Shown here: one piece after another, positions 11,607 to 22,227 of the stretch | Layout: every line of letters starts with the position of its first letter | How positions within the stretch are numbered: position 1 is the stretch's first letter | Origin: Volvox africanus | Lineage: Eukaryota > Chlorophyta > Chlorophyceae > Chlamydomonadales > Volvocaceae | NCBI GenBank assembly: GCA_030268105.1 | Contig: BSDZ01000080.1 | Location: 4,217,501 to 4,281,500 of the forward strand | DNA: 64,000 nucleotides | Direction: 5' to 3' | Made by a program: the position numbers and the translations under genes | Notes under the pieces: generated by a model | What the model was told of the DNA's origin: nothing | The model's input: the letters and a program-made list of their open reading frames with translations, nothing else | Databases searched by the model: none

Positions 11607-13048
11607 CTAGACTGCGCTGCCGAGATTAGCCTGGCTGCCACTCCCACTGATGCTTCCCGGCCCAGGCACCGCCTGCGAACGTACCATCTGGGCTGCCTGC
11701 GCCTGGGCCATGAGCTGTGCCATTTGCATCTGTTGCTGTTGCTGCTGCAGCGCTTGGGTCTTCAAAAGAGGCATTGTGTCATGCTGGTAACCCGGATTAT
11801 AAAGTCCTGGAGTAATTGGTGCTGTTCCCAGAGCTAGCTGGTTGGCAGCGTGGTCTACGGCAGCCCGCTGTGCCCGTAGAAGCAGCTCTCTCTCACGCTT
11901 TGTCTTAGCAAAGTCTGCTACGGCATTCATGAGAAGAAAGCTGGCGCCAACCCACAAGAGGAAGGAACCGGCAACCACGCTGCCCAGGGCATTGTACGCC
12001 GTAATTGTGTGGGATAGAGCGGTTGAAATCTTGTACCGCTCGCATATGCAAATGTCTTGCTGCAAGGTCGTGGGACGGCAAAGAAAAAAAGTCACAAAAT
12101 TGCAACAGCGCAGGAGGACAACCGGGTTTCCTGCTGGGATGTTCGCCTGTCAATGTATTGCAATTTTGGCTACCGTCGCCCATTTCAAAACACCATTCAG
12201 AGACGTAGCAATTCTACTAGCTAATAACAACCGCGCCCAGAATTTCTATGCACATGCCGTCCTAACCCACCTGCACAATGAAGTCAAAGAGTGCCAGGTT
12301 CAGGCAGGTGTTCGGGCAAGTGAACGCCCCAGGAGGAGCAGCCAACCCAGTCCCACTTGCTGGGACAAGCGTTGAGTTTCCAGCTAAAGGCTGTGTCAGA
12401 TTGCCAGTCGAATTGTTTGCGTACGTAAGTTGAACTTGGAGGACGCCACGGACTGTGTAAGCTGCGCCGTACCACAGGCAGCTGCCAAAAATGACGAAAA
12501 CCAACCAAAATAAAATGAGCCACCAGAGAGTGCACAGTATCGCTCCTGTCGCTAGCCAAAGCCAGGAGCCGCACACAGCCTTGCCTGCAGAAACATGGCT
12601 TCACCGTGTCAACGGTTTGCCGCGACATGACCTTAACAGTACCTTCGCACACTTCCGACGATGAAGCTCATACATCGCGTTGATCAGTACGCTTGCTTAC
12701 CCCTTTGATCGACAGCTTTTTCCAAGCAAGTGCGTCCAGCTGACATAAGCACCATAGTGGTCGCCATAACCGCGCATACCACGACAGCCCCGATAGCAGC
12801 TGAATGAATGGTATCCATATATCCCTCGGCCGAAACAGATAGTGCATAGAGAGCAGCATTTGTGTTAGATAGAGCTGTATTGGTACCGGTACCCCTGATG
12901 ACACGACACAGATTGGGGTCAAACAAAGACTTCGGCTGCTCTTGCGTCTACCGACAATCTTGTTCATGCTTACCACACAATGATGCCCACAAAAATGAAT
13001 ATAAACGCGATCAACGCCACCCACGGCACGTATGCCAACGCACGCTTC
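11607..13048 (-). CDS. Multi-pass membrane protein, 5' exon missing
   Basis: Exons on the minus strand: 13048-12974, 12894-12701, 12584-12271 and 12059-11607 (stop). Phases match across all joins, and the first listed exon begins in phase 2, so at least one upstream coding exon is not found. Hydrophobic segments come in order: VALIAFIFIFVGIIVW, AIGAVVVCAVMATTMVLM, a long one around LCTLWWLILFWLVFVIFG, and VVAGSFLLWVGASFLLM. Between helices 3 and 4 lies a loop rich in N-x-S/T sites with paired cysteines, which looks extracellular or lumenal. The C-terminal tail has a basic segment, a Gln/Ala-rich stretch (QQQQQQMQMAQLMAQAQ) and a Ser/Gly end, probably cytosolic. The layout recalls tweety-like or plant plasma-membrane proteins of four to five helices, but I do not recognise it. 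Confidence 0.7.
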
Positions 13049-13878
13049 CTGTAGGTGCCGGATGTGGATGCAAAGTTCAAGCAAAAGCGTTCGGTTCGGA
13101 GTCAAATGCAAGCAGCGAGTCACACCTTTCCGGCGTTATCATAATGTCGGGGTTGGGCACTATAGCACGAAAGGCGAGCTGCCGAAATAGCCGTCAGCAC
13201 AACACGTGGCTATTTGAGCCTGAAGCAAACCAGATAAAGGTGAATACGGAAGATCATCCTTATACGATCTACAGTCCTTGAACAATTTGCCTGTCAGTTG
13301 CTTAAATTCTTCACGTACGGAAATTGCATGCATCTGGTGGACGCAGGTCACAAGATGGTTGAAACATGCCCAATAACATATGCATGCATGATAATAGCAT
13401 CCGAAAAAGAGACAATTCTAAATTTTCATGCATCAAATGATGCCATTTGGCGAAATACAGGGTCGTCGGAAGCCTGTTTTACCGGTTTGACGTTTCGGCC
13501 AGATTAACAAGCCTTTTTGTAAGGGTTATGTCTGCAAGACGCTTGTCAGTAGATGGTGGCCCTATTTACCCTCAAAATGGACCTGCCTCACCCGGTAAAC
13601 CCAAAATGCACCTGGCGCTTCTCAAGCTGTCCACGGCGAATGCCTTTGCTAAGGCTCTCAGCGTAGGTTTGGACATGAAACGAATATAGCAGCCTCGTTG
13701 TCGAGGTTAAGCCTGTTGAGTAACCCACTCGCATTTTCTGTCGAGCTTTGCAGCCGTTCATTGCCACGGTATTCCTGTACTTGATGGATTTGGAGGAATC
13801 AAAAATGCGAAACTCGAAAATCTCATGCTCTTTAACGGACGTCAATATCTTAAGTTCTCGCGTTGAAACCTCTCCCCG
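13049..13878. other. Divergent spacer, may hide a 5' exon
   Basis: Lies between the minus-strand membrane protein and the plus-strand kinase. It should hold the missing first exon(s) of the former and the promoter of the latter. No frame is convincing. Confidence 0.35.
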
Positions 13879-16800
13879 ATGTTCCAAATCCAGGCCGCCA
13901 GCGCGACCAAGGGTGCTGGGCCATCCTCGTCCTCACTATCTCCGGAAGCGCCCTCAGGCTTCCATGGCGTGGGAGGCACCCAAAACTTTCCGGAAGACAA
14001 TGTTGCCTTTTCGAGCTGGGCCGCAGCGATCCCAGCTGCAGACTCGGTGCCTCCGCTGAGTCCACAACCACGTAGTCCCTATTATGGCATGTACGCCGAG
14101 TATGAAGATATTATGGAGCTGCTGCACAGTGGTGTAGTTGCAGACGGCAGCGCAAGGGTGAGTGGTCTCCAGGTGACCAGTAAATCGTTACGACAACACG
14201 CTGCTAGGGGTAGCGGGAGGATCCAAGAGAGGCACCGCTGGCCCAGACAGGGTTCAGGTCTGCGCCGGACCTCTTTTAACTACGACGAATAAGTCGTAGC
14301 CAACGCAGCTTAGGCGTTGCGATGTTGGTCTCCAATATTCGCACATGTCCCCTCTCATCAGGAGCTGTGCCGCACAGTTTGACTTCGAGTCCCTCGCTTG
14401 TATCGACTTTCTTCGGGCCGCTGACTTTATTACCACCCTACACCCTCACACCGGCGGCCCCCCATCCCTCCTCCGCAGCGTCTGCTATCCCACGTCGCCC
14501 CCGAGCAGCTAGTACATGTCGCGCATTTGGGTATTGGCGCCTGCTGCTCCGTGGACCTCGTCGCTGTACATTGCTCCAACGGTAGTCGCCTGCTGGCCGC
14601 CGCGAAGTCCTGTTACCTTCCACCGAGCGACCCCCGCCTGCGCGCCTCACAACGGGAAGCTGACCTGCTAAGACGCTGCGCTGATTGCCCGTTCATTATC
14701 CAGCTGCTTGCCGTGTTGCAGCAGGAGGGACTTCACGACGCCGGTCCAGCTGCAACGCCGCCGCCGCCGTCGTCCCCGCCAGGGTCTTGCAGCCCTGCCG
14801 ATACGCCAGCGCGGACCTCTCTACAGCTCTCCAGTAGCGGCGGAGGCCTCAGCGAGTTGGAGCCTGGGGTTAGCGTAATGTGGAACAGCTGCGTGCGCAG
14901 TGGCGAGGCCAGAGGTCTTGACGGTGCGCACTCGTTGCTGTCCATGCATTCCGGTGCCGTGATGGCCGCTACAATGTCTAGTCCGGCGTACCAGGCTTGG
15001 GCACAGTGGCGAGGAGGCGGAGCGGTGGAGGATCTGGAATGGCAGACCATGCAGCGGTTAGCAGCAGGGGCGACAGCGGCGACCTCAATGGCGGACAGCA
15101 GCGGTGGGGGGGCCCTCTTTGAGGGGTTGGGCGGCGGTACCTTCTGCGGTGCGAACCCAAGGGCCTACAGTGGAATGGGAAATGTACAGATGGGTAGCCT
15201 GGCGGGAGTCAGTCAGGCCAATTCGGGTGGATGGTGCCAGGCTGCCAGAAGCAGCAGCAGTCCCATGGGCATGGTGGATGATACGCTGGCTGGATGCGGT
15301 GATGGTGGAGTGAACTACGGCAACCACGGATGCGGCTTTGCGCCGCACTATGGCGGTGGGGGGCCGTGGATATCCGGTGGCGGTTCGACTGGGGGAAACC
15401 CCCCCGGTCGTCGGTGTCGCCGGGCCTCCATGGAAATCATCGACATGTACGTGGGCTGCACAGGCATGGGTGGAGGTAGTGATGCCGCTGCCGGTCCTGC
15501 CGGTGCGGTGGAGCCGGCCGTCTTGTACACCCTTTTGATTGGCTGGGCTCGCTGCGGTGACCTCCGACGGCTGGTGCAGCTGCTGCTGGGGCGCTCGGTA
15601 GCGCACCAAAACAATAAGGTGACGGGCGCTGCGCCAGCCGTGTCAGGGCTGCCGCTGTTAATGCCTGAAGACGCGGTCCGCTTTTACGCGGGATGCCTCG
15701 TTCTGGCGCTGGAGCACCTGCACTCGCGGCTCCACACGGTGCATAGGGTAAGAAGGAAGAGTTTGGAAGGGATAGGGGTGAAGAGGACCGCTGGATGGGG
15801 GATCCATGTTTCCTGTTTCGTCGGCGACAGCTAGAGGTTCCTTTCTTCACCAGAGCTCCGAGTTAGGAGGATAAAGGGCGGCATCACGCGGTGTGCCGTA
15901 CGGCTCGTGCGGGAAGGATCATATCATATCACCGACAAGGCAGGTCATATCGTAGCAGCAAGGCCACTCTATCACACAAAATACCCAGTTGCAACAAAGT
16001 CGTCTGCAGAGGATCTAACCCAAAGATGTATTAAAGGATGTGTGCAGTACACACAGCGGGTGAGCGCGATTGTCGACTGCTGCAGCATTGAGCCAATCTT
16101 TCCAAGCTGGATCTGCAAACCCCCTTCCCCTAATGCCCTCCAACCTGATGCTGCCCATGCTGCACGGGAAGGCCCTGCAGTGTTCCCCATCCCAAGGAGC
16201 ATTCGCGTTTGCTTCCAGCATTTCTATGCATTTGCGTTTTACTTCGCTCAGACACTGCGCTCGACCCTTACCTCACACATGTTCGCTGGTCGTCTGCCCG
16301 ACTGGCGCGTTTTTGACCTGCAGGACCTGAAGCTGGCCAACCTCCTGCTGTTAGAAAGCGGATACGTGGTGGTGGGAGATCTTGGTACCGCGGTGGACCT
16401 GAATACGGTGCCGGGGGGCAGACTCAACTCGCGGGTGGGCAGTCCAGGCGAGTATGGGGATGGCTCCCGGTCGAGGTCTGGATTACGGCAATATAGGCCG
16501 GAGTGCAAGAGCAGCACACAAGGATGGGATGGGTTCTAAGGAAACTAAAGAGGGTAGGAGGTTCCCTCCCGTGGCCCTATTTTGAGTCAACCCCGAAGAG
16601 CCACGATCCTTGCTTGCAATTACCTCCCCTTCACGCACCCCTGAACCTTCCCACAGGCCACATGGCGCCCGAGTGCCGCGACCGCCAAGAGGCTGGCTAC
16701 GACACCGCGGCGGACATGTGGTCTGTTGGCGCCTGCTTGTTTTCGCTGCTCACGGGCCAGCTGCCGGCGGGGCTTGGGGGACCGCCCAATCGACAGTGGA

Positions 16801-17441
16801 CCCCGCAGGTGAGCCGCTACTGGTCACACGAGCTGCAGGATTTGATGGGCCGCCTGCTGGCTTGGTCGCCCAGCCAGCGGCCAACAGTGGTGCAGCTGCA
16901 GCACGACCCGTGGTTTCGGGGCTTCAACTGGAAGGCATTGCACGGGCACAAGATGCAACCACCAAGCAACACGGTGAGGGTGATAGCGGAGGGATAAAGG
17001 GAGATTAGGCTGGGGGATGACGGGGTCGGACAGTTTTCGTGCAAGGGGGTCGGAAATGTAATGAAGCTCATTGTAGCGCACCCACATGAGCACCGGTTTT
17101 CATGAAGGGCTGATTGAGGCAGCACACAGTCGTACTGGCAGCATACGTAAGGCCGAACTTGAGGGAATATGGAGGCGAAGGCGAAGGGAGGATGTGTGGC
17201 CTTTTCTCTAGGCAAACACTAGCTCCAGTGACTGGTGATATTGGAAAGCTACGGTGGCACTGAATCCGCGGTTGCGCCTGCCAGGGTCCACCTGCTTCAT
17301 AGAGTCTGCCACCGGCTTGCTTGCGCTTTCCACTCTTTACTGATGCGGATGCGGATGCGGTCACTTCACGCGTTGACTATTGCTTTGCAGCCCTGGAGGG
17401 AGCTGCTCTGGTGGCCCAAGGAAAATCGACATCTGATGTGA
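13879..17441 (+). CDS. AGC-type serine/threonine protein kinase with a large insert
   Basis: Exons: 13879-14157, 14479-15747, 16324 to about 16440, 16657-16973 and 17391-17441 (stop). The N-terminus (about 93 residues) is Ser/Pro-rich. The kinase core follows: glycine loop GIGACCSVDLV, ATP-binding lysine in AAAK, an alpha-C helix Glu in READLLRR, VHR|DLKLANLLL (catalytic loop HRDLKxxN split exactly by an intron), GDLG in place of DFG, HMAPE, DMWSVG and SQRP. The end, WFRGFNWKAL then PP, matches the C-terminal extension of PKG/PKA-like AGC kinases. About 260 Gly/Ser/Ala-rich residues are inserted between strands beta4 (FIIQLLAV) and beta5 (VLYTLLIGW). All catalytic residues are kept, so it is probably active. 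No cyclic-nucleotide domain is seen. The donor of exon 3 is unclear: the obvious GTGGGC is out of phase with exon 4, and a GC donor would fit. Confidence 0.88.
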
Positions 17442-20400
17442 AATCCGGGAGGTTACATGGGGCGCTCTCCAGGGCTGTGGGACGGACCTAACAGCCATTT
17501 CCCTTGTCCTGCATACTCCACCCCACCGGCCCATATTGCGGCAGTTGGGCGACCGACACGAGCATCCACGGTGCCACGACCAGAAATAATATACTTACTG
17601 CTCAAGTCTAGGTACCTTTGGGAAGACGTCCTCTTATGCATGTTAATCGTAGCTTTGTTATTCAAATTGCACGCTGCTCAGACTCCAGATGGTGCTCAAG
17701 CCAGGTTGTCCTAATAATTTGCCGCTTGTTTTAGGGTTGGTTGTTTCTATCGCCAGAGCCTACTAGTTCTCGCTGTGTGAAGAGGGTAATAATAAGGGTG
17801 TGTCGGTGTGGACGAAGAGCCGGTCCTGGTGCTCGATAGATAATTCCTGTATACGGTTATGTCTAGGTAGTGAAACGTGTTTTCCTGGATTTTATTTGGA
17901 GTCCAGTTCATCCCGCCACAGCACCTTGGTCTTATCGCCACGGCTGCAAGCATGTTCCGAACCTACGCATGAATGATAACAAGCAAGTAGCTCCACTGAG
18001 CGCTGTAGTCAGCACTGTGTTGCACACAGGCAGGAGGTGCTGTGCATATTGCTGGGGGCTTAGGCTGGGTGAGTATTACGACAGCTCGAGTTTCATGCTT
18101 GCCAGGCATATTATTGGTGACGAGCTAACGTGCATGCGGAAGGGAGGGAGGTTTTATTACAGTTTTTGTGACTCCGGTATATTTACACTGCTTGTACGAT
18201 ATTACGTTTCGTTGCGGAGCCCAGTGGTTTCGCCTCATAATAATGAAGCAATCCAAAAGAGTTGGCGATGGGTGTGGTTTTATTCGTTGGATTCAACAGT
18301 AAGGTCCGGTCCTGTGCATGTGTTTATACAGCGTTAAGGGTGCATCGTACGGTCTTCCCAGTGACTTTCTTGTCTCTTCACCTCGAGGCATCTGATATAG
18401 GAGGTGTCGCTGCTTTTGTCTTAAACTCTACAAAATGTTCATGTCGTTGGGCCTCAGTGGTATCGCCCTTCGGGGTGGCTCCCCCGGCGTGGTGTTACGT
18501 CTCATGCAGAGATGATGCACACAATGAGACGTTCCTGCAGTAAGGAATAAGCCGTAGTAATAGCTATGTCGTCGTCCAGTGTAACAGGACACCTCAAATC
18601 CGATGTTTGGTCCCTCAAGGACTCGCTCCCACCCTCTCTCCAGAAAACTGAAGACAGAAAGGGAGGGCTCTCCTCTGGGTGGTTGGGTATAGAGCGCGAT
18701 GACGCTGCATGTTTTGGTGAGAACTGAGGGAGGTTGGTGGGGAAAGTAAGGTTTGTGCGATGGACGTGCATGCGTGCATGCCGTACTCAGAGACACGTGG
18801 ATTCACTCACGTAATCCTAACCCAACGTGAAGGCCGGGTCCCCCCTGCCATGTGACGGTCTCACGTGTCTCTGGGTTTCCGCATAGTTCAGCTGTCTATC
18901 GGGGGCTGATGTGTTTTGTATACAATTGTGTTATTCGTAAATTTACACACACAGATCCATCCCAGCAGCTTCTCGTGTATTCACCTTCCCTCCCCCGCAA
19001 TCCCCCCACCCCATCCAGTAAGAGAACATGTATGTTGTATTTTACACGCCAGACCTGCTGGCCCTCTCCAGGGTAACCCGGGCAATCAGTGAGCGCCGTC
19101 ACGGGGGCGGGGGGAAGGGGAAATGCATGGGGATGGAGCAGAGAATCCGGGGCTTATGTGTATGGCCCCTCACGGCAACTGCATATCGACCCAGCAGTCG
19201 CCAGGTGCTCATAGACTCCGGTCGCTGTCCCTGACTCGCACACTATATGAGCTATCATTGATTCAGATACACCCGCATAGGGATGGGTATTAATCATCTT
19301 GTTGTGTCATCGAACACACATACACATAATTATTTGATCGGTGCAGCTCACGAAGGGCCAATCCTCGAGAGCCAAGTGCTAAAGCCTCACTTGGACTCTG
19401 AGCTCCTATTTCGTGCGCCCTATGCTGGTAGGCTGCCTCAAAAGACTTGACTACGGAAATCAACCGATGATTTAAAAATTGGGAACGATAGATAAATTGT
19501 CATCCACCTAATTAGATGCAAACGAGCAATATCGGCACAAAGTAGTCATTAAGCGCCCACCATCAGATCCCGGATCAGATTCATCCTGGGGTCTTCTCGC
19601 ATGCACGCAATCCATTAATCAGAGCAAAATTGTGTCAGTCCAGTGTCATAACGTTACGTATGTGCGCACCCACACACGCAAACCAGAAGAGTCGGTGGTA
19701 GCTGCCATAAGGGTCGCAGTATGCAGCAAATATAGTAGCCATAAGTATGGCCACTCATGGCAATAGCGGATTAAATAAATCAAATCACTTGTTGTACTGC
19801 GAATGTTGAGCCCGGCCAAGGACGGTTATTATCCCTGCCTAACCGATAACGAACCCTCTAGCGCTAACCAACAACCGACATCCGCCTTAACTGAGCCACC
19901 GTATAACTGACTGCCGGAATCACCCGCCTGCAGCAGTCCGAGCCAACCAACATGTTCGACTTCCTAGGTGCCAGGGTTAGGGTTTTAGGACATGCATATA
20001 TGAGGTGTGCCTACCCCCCCACCACCACCATATTGCCGTGACATGCCTTACACCTCCACTGCACAACACCTTGGATAAAAAAAGGTCATACACACACACG
20101 CAAGAGTGTCCCACTGCTACATTGCCTGGTTTCCCCCTTCCCCGGTCGTTTTTATCAACAGATAGGTTCCTGGCTCGACTGCCCTTATCGACCTGAATAT
20201 TGTTGAAATACACACGCATGTCTTACACCTTCAAAACATCTCCATGGTCGCTGGCTGCTGCCTGGTACCCTTTCGTCGAACATTGGTGGTAAAAGAGGCG
20301 GTGGGGATGGAGGTGGGGTTGGCAGGGCTGCAGCTGTCTGAGTGCACCAAGGTGGTGCGAATGCAGTGGAGCCGCCGCTGAGCCCCAAGCCCGAGAAGAT

Positions 20401-20452
20401 GAAGAGTCGGCAGTGCTTGCAATCGAACTGGCCAACAGGAATGGTGAAGTGG
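17442..20452. other. Gene-poor stretch
   Basis: No supported gene. Frames of 60-155 codons exist on both strands (for example plus 17870-18337) without recognisable motifs or good splice context. AGGGTTAGGGTTTTAGG at 19973-19989 resembles two units of the algal telomere repeat (TTTTAGGG type). Confidence 0.4.
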
Positions 20453-20590
20453 TCACTTCACGGTGATGAGCTTCCGCAGCTTCCGCTCTCCGGCAACATA
20501 ATTACACCTGTCCTTATCGATATAAAACCAGCTGTTACGCCTTTTCCTTTTACCTTTAAACGCTTCTTTTACGGCTTCTATTATATTCAT
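20453..20590 (-). pseudogene. DUF2829-like small protein, truncated
   Basis: A 45-codon frame starting MNIIEAVKEAFKGKRKRRN followed by SWF. The pattern of Ala-x-x-x-hydrophobic then GK-basic-R-x-x-W matches the N-terminus of DUF2829-like phage or prophage proteins, which are usually 75 residues or longer. It stops early after KLITVK, apparently just inside the junction with algal DNA. A purine-rich AAAAAGGA lies a few bases upstream of the ATG and would serve as a bacterial ribosome binding site. Confidence 0.5.
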
Positions 20591-20602
20591 TTTTAATCCT
20601 TT

Positions 20603-20752
20603 TTACGTGTTCTTATATTGTATGATTAATTTGTAACGTTTTTTTAATCTCTCTAGAAAATCAGGCTCAACTCCTTTATTTCCTCTTTCCAACTCACTAA
20701 TCCTGGATGGATAAGTATGCATGTATTCTGCTATTTTAGGTATGATTATTAT
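20603..20752 (-). pseudogene. XRE-type helix-turn-helix fragment
   Basis: The frame reads IPKIAEYMHTYPSRISELER and then GNKGVEPDFLERLKKRY. The motif IAEYM-x(5)-RISELERG-x(n)-L is typical of the recognition helix of XRE/Cro-type repressors. There is an in-frame stop just upstream of the recognisable part and only an internal ATG, so the N-terminus of the domain is lost. It sits 12 bases ahead of the DUF2829-like start, an arrangement that fits a small phage-like operon. Confidence 0.5.
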
Positions 20753-20932
20753 TTATATATATATTATATTGCAACTGTTGCAATTATGCCTTAATTCTTT
20801 AATTAAAGGATTAGTATAAGTTGAACTACAATAAACACAAATTGGTTTATCACCCCACCGTACTACTTGTTCTAAATGCTTAATGCAGCTTTCTTGTGTT
20901 GGAAATTTCTGAAATATTTGTATAATGTTCAT
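20750..20932 (-). pseudogene. IS1595-family transposase, N-terminal zinc ribbon only
   Basis: A 60-codon frame begins MNIIQIFQKFPTQESCIKHL and continues EQVRWGDKPICVYC, then CNSC about 18 residues later. The two C-x2-C pairs form the zinc ribbon that opens IS1595/ISXO2-family transposases. The frame then runs into AT-rich sequence (IIYIYK, stop), so the catalytic DDE domain is missing. Such transposases are frequent in Rickettsiales genomes. Confidence 0.65.
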
Positions 20933-20998
20933 TAGTGTAATACGATTTCTTTTACAGCTAAATCATATTATATTGCAAGCATTTCTCAACCGTAAACT

Positions 20999-21240
20999 TT
21001 ATAAATCCGTTACTTTCTCTAGGCTAAGACCAGTTAATTCGGCTACTTCTTCCGCATTCTTACCTCTAGCTAGCATTTTTTTCTATTTCTAGTTTCTCCT
21101 CAGTTTTACCATCAATTTTGCCTTTTAGCTCTGCTTGCTCTACTTTTTCTTCAAGCTTGGTTATTTTTTCTAAATACTCCTCAACCTTGATTTCTTCTGC
21201 CTCCATAGCAAGTTTAGCCCTAATAGAGGTTATTTTATCA
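20999..21240 (-). pseudogene. Rpn/PD-(D/E)XK transposase-type protein, C-terminal tail
   Basis: On the minus strand a coiled-coil stretch (KLAMEAEEIKVEEYLEKITK, then Glu/Lys-rich) leads to KTEEKLEIEK. After a one-base frameshift in an A-run near 21075-21085 it continues MLARGKNAEEVAELTGLSLE and VTDL, stop. This alpha-helical repeat with a G(K/F)xxEEVAELTGLS motif is the usual tail of Rpn/PDDEXK-type recombination-promoting nucleases. The catalytic N-terminal domain is absent: at 21241 the sequence switches to GC-rich algal-type DNA. Confidence 0.65.
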
Positions 21241-21284
21241 CACTGGGAAAAAAATGCGGCCGTTACTGCCGTAGCTAACACTGC

Positions 21285-21400
21285 CCCGGCTGACATTGCC
21301 ATGGCCGACGTTGGCGGGGCTGATGCTGCCCCAGCCGACACTGTCACCCCCGACGCTGCTCACGCTGACGCTTCCGTCTGACGCCGACGAACCCGAGGAC
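21285..21400. repeat. GC-rich GCTGAC/GCCGAC imperfect repeat
   Basis: Degenerate units of 12-15 bases (GCTGACATTGCC, GCCGACGTTGGC, GCTGATGCTGCC, CCGACACTG) follow directly on the bacterial fragment. The minus-strand frame of the rickettsial tail reads through into it, giving a chimeric Ala/Ser-rich N-terminus that is probably meaningless. Confidence 0.5.
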
Positions 21401-22052
21401 AGGGACACCTCGTGCTGGGGTGAACCAGTACACAAAAATGTGCCCCTCCACGCCCGCACGGTGCAGCGCTGTGTCCATGCCCATTTTGATGACCTTGGCG
21501 TCATCACGATGATATGCCAGACCTGCGCTGCGATTTAATAGGATGACAACACATATGAAGCACATGGATGCAACGATGTGGGTGCAGGGTACGGCAGCGT
21601 CTTTTTCGGTTAATTACTCTAACTACTCAACCACTTACACGACAATGTGAGGAACCATGCACCACAACTCATCGCCGACCCTCTAACCCCTTGCCTGTCC
21701 CCAAGCAGCACCCCGAGTAAGTGCCATGTAGTGCCCAGCTGTGGGCAAAAGCCCTGGTGTCACACTACACCCTCTAGCTGGTAGTTGACCGGAAGCCTCC
21801 AAGTCATCTTGGTGACTGTGTTGGACAGCCTGCAGTTATCAAAGGAGTTATAATCAGGAGGAGGCTATCTCTGACATAGAGGAACTGGTAGCTTCAAGAG
21901 AATGGACGAGAAGACAGGGAGCCCAAGAGTGTCTCAAGAATGCCCCTGGGGACTTATTGGGATTTGACACATGAGGTTCGAGCTTGCCATGCAGTAAGTA
22001 CAACATACACACATAATCCATACACACGAACCATACAGTGTTAAAACCCTAA

Positions 22053-22072
22053 ACACACACACACACACACAG
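22053..22072. repeat. (CA)n microsatellite
   Basis: Ten CA units directly after TTAAAACCCTAAA, which also resembles a telomere-repeat unit on the complementary strand. Confidence 0.9.
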
Positions 22073-22227
22073 AAATCATGGTTAAGAGGCCATGTGATGA
22101 GCGGACCGAACTCACGTGGCCATATGTTGGGTGCTGATGCTGTGGTGGATTGCCTCGACAAGGTCTGGGTCATCACCATAATCGTCGCCATCATCATCGA
22201 TTGCCTCCACACTTGTTTCTGCACGCT

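Larger units (their letters stand above)
20453..21240 (-). other. AT-rich bacterial (Rickettsiales-like) DNA fragment
   Basis: About 790 bases with much higher AT than both flanks and with intron-free, bacterial-style frames all on the minus strand. In transcriptional order they are: the tail of a PD-(D/E)XK/Rpn-type transposase-associated protein, the zinc-ribbon start of an IS1595-family transposase, an XRE-type helix-turn-helix fragment, and the start of a DUF2829-like phage protein. All four are of kinds common in Rickettsiales mobile DNA. All are truncated or frameshifted. The boundary at about 21240/21241 is abrupt; the other end lies at or just below 20453. It is either a nuclear insertion of endosymbiont DNA or an assembly chimera. 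Confidence 0.75.
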
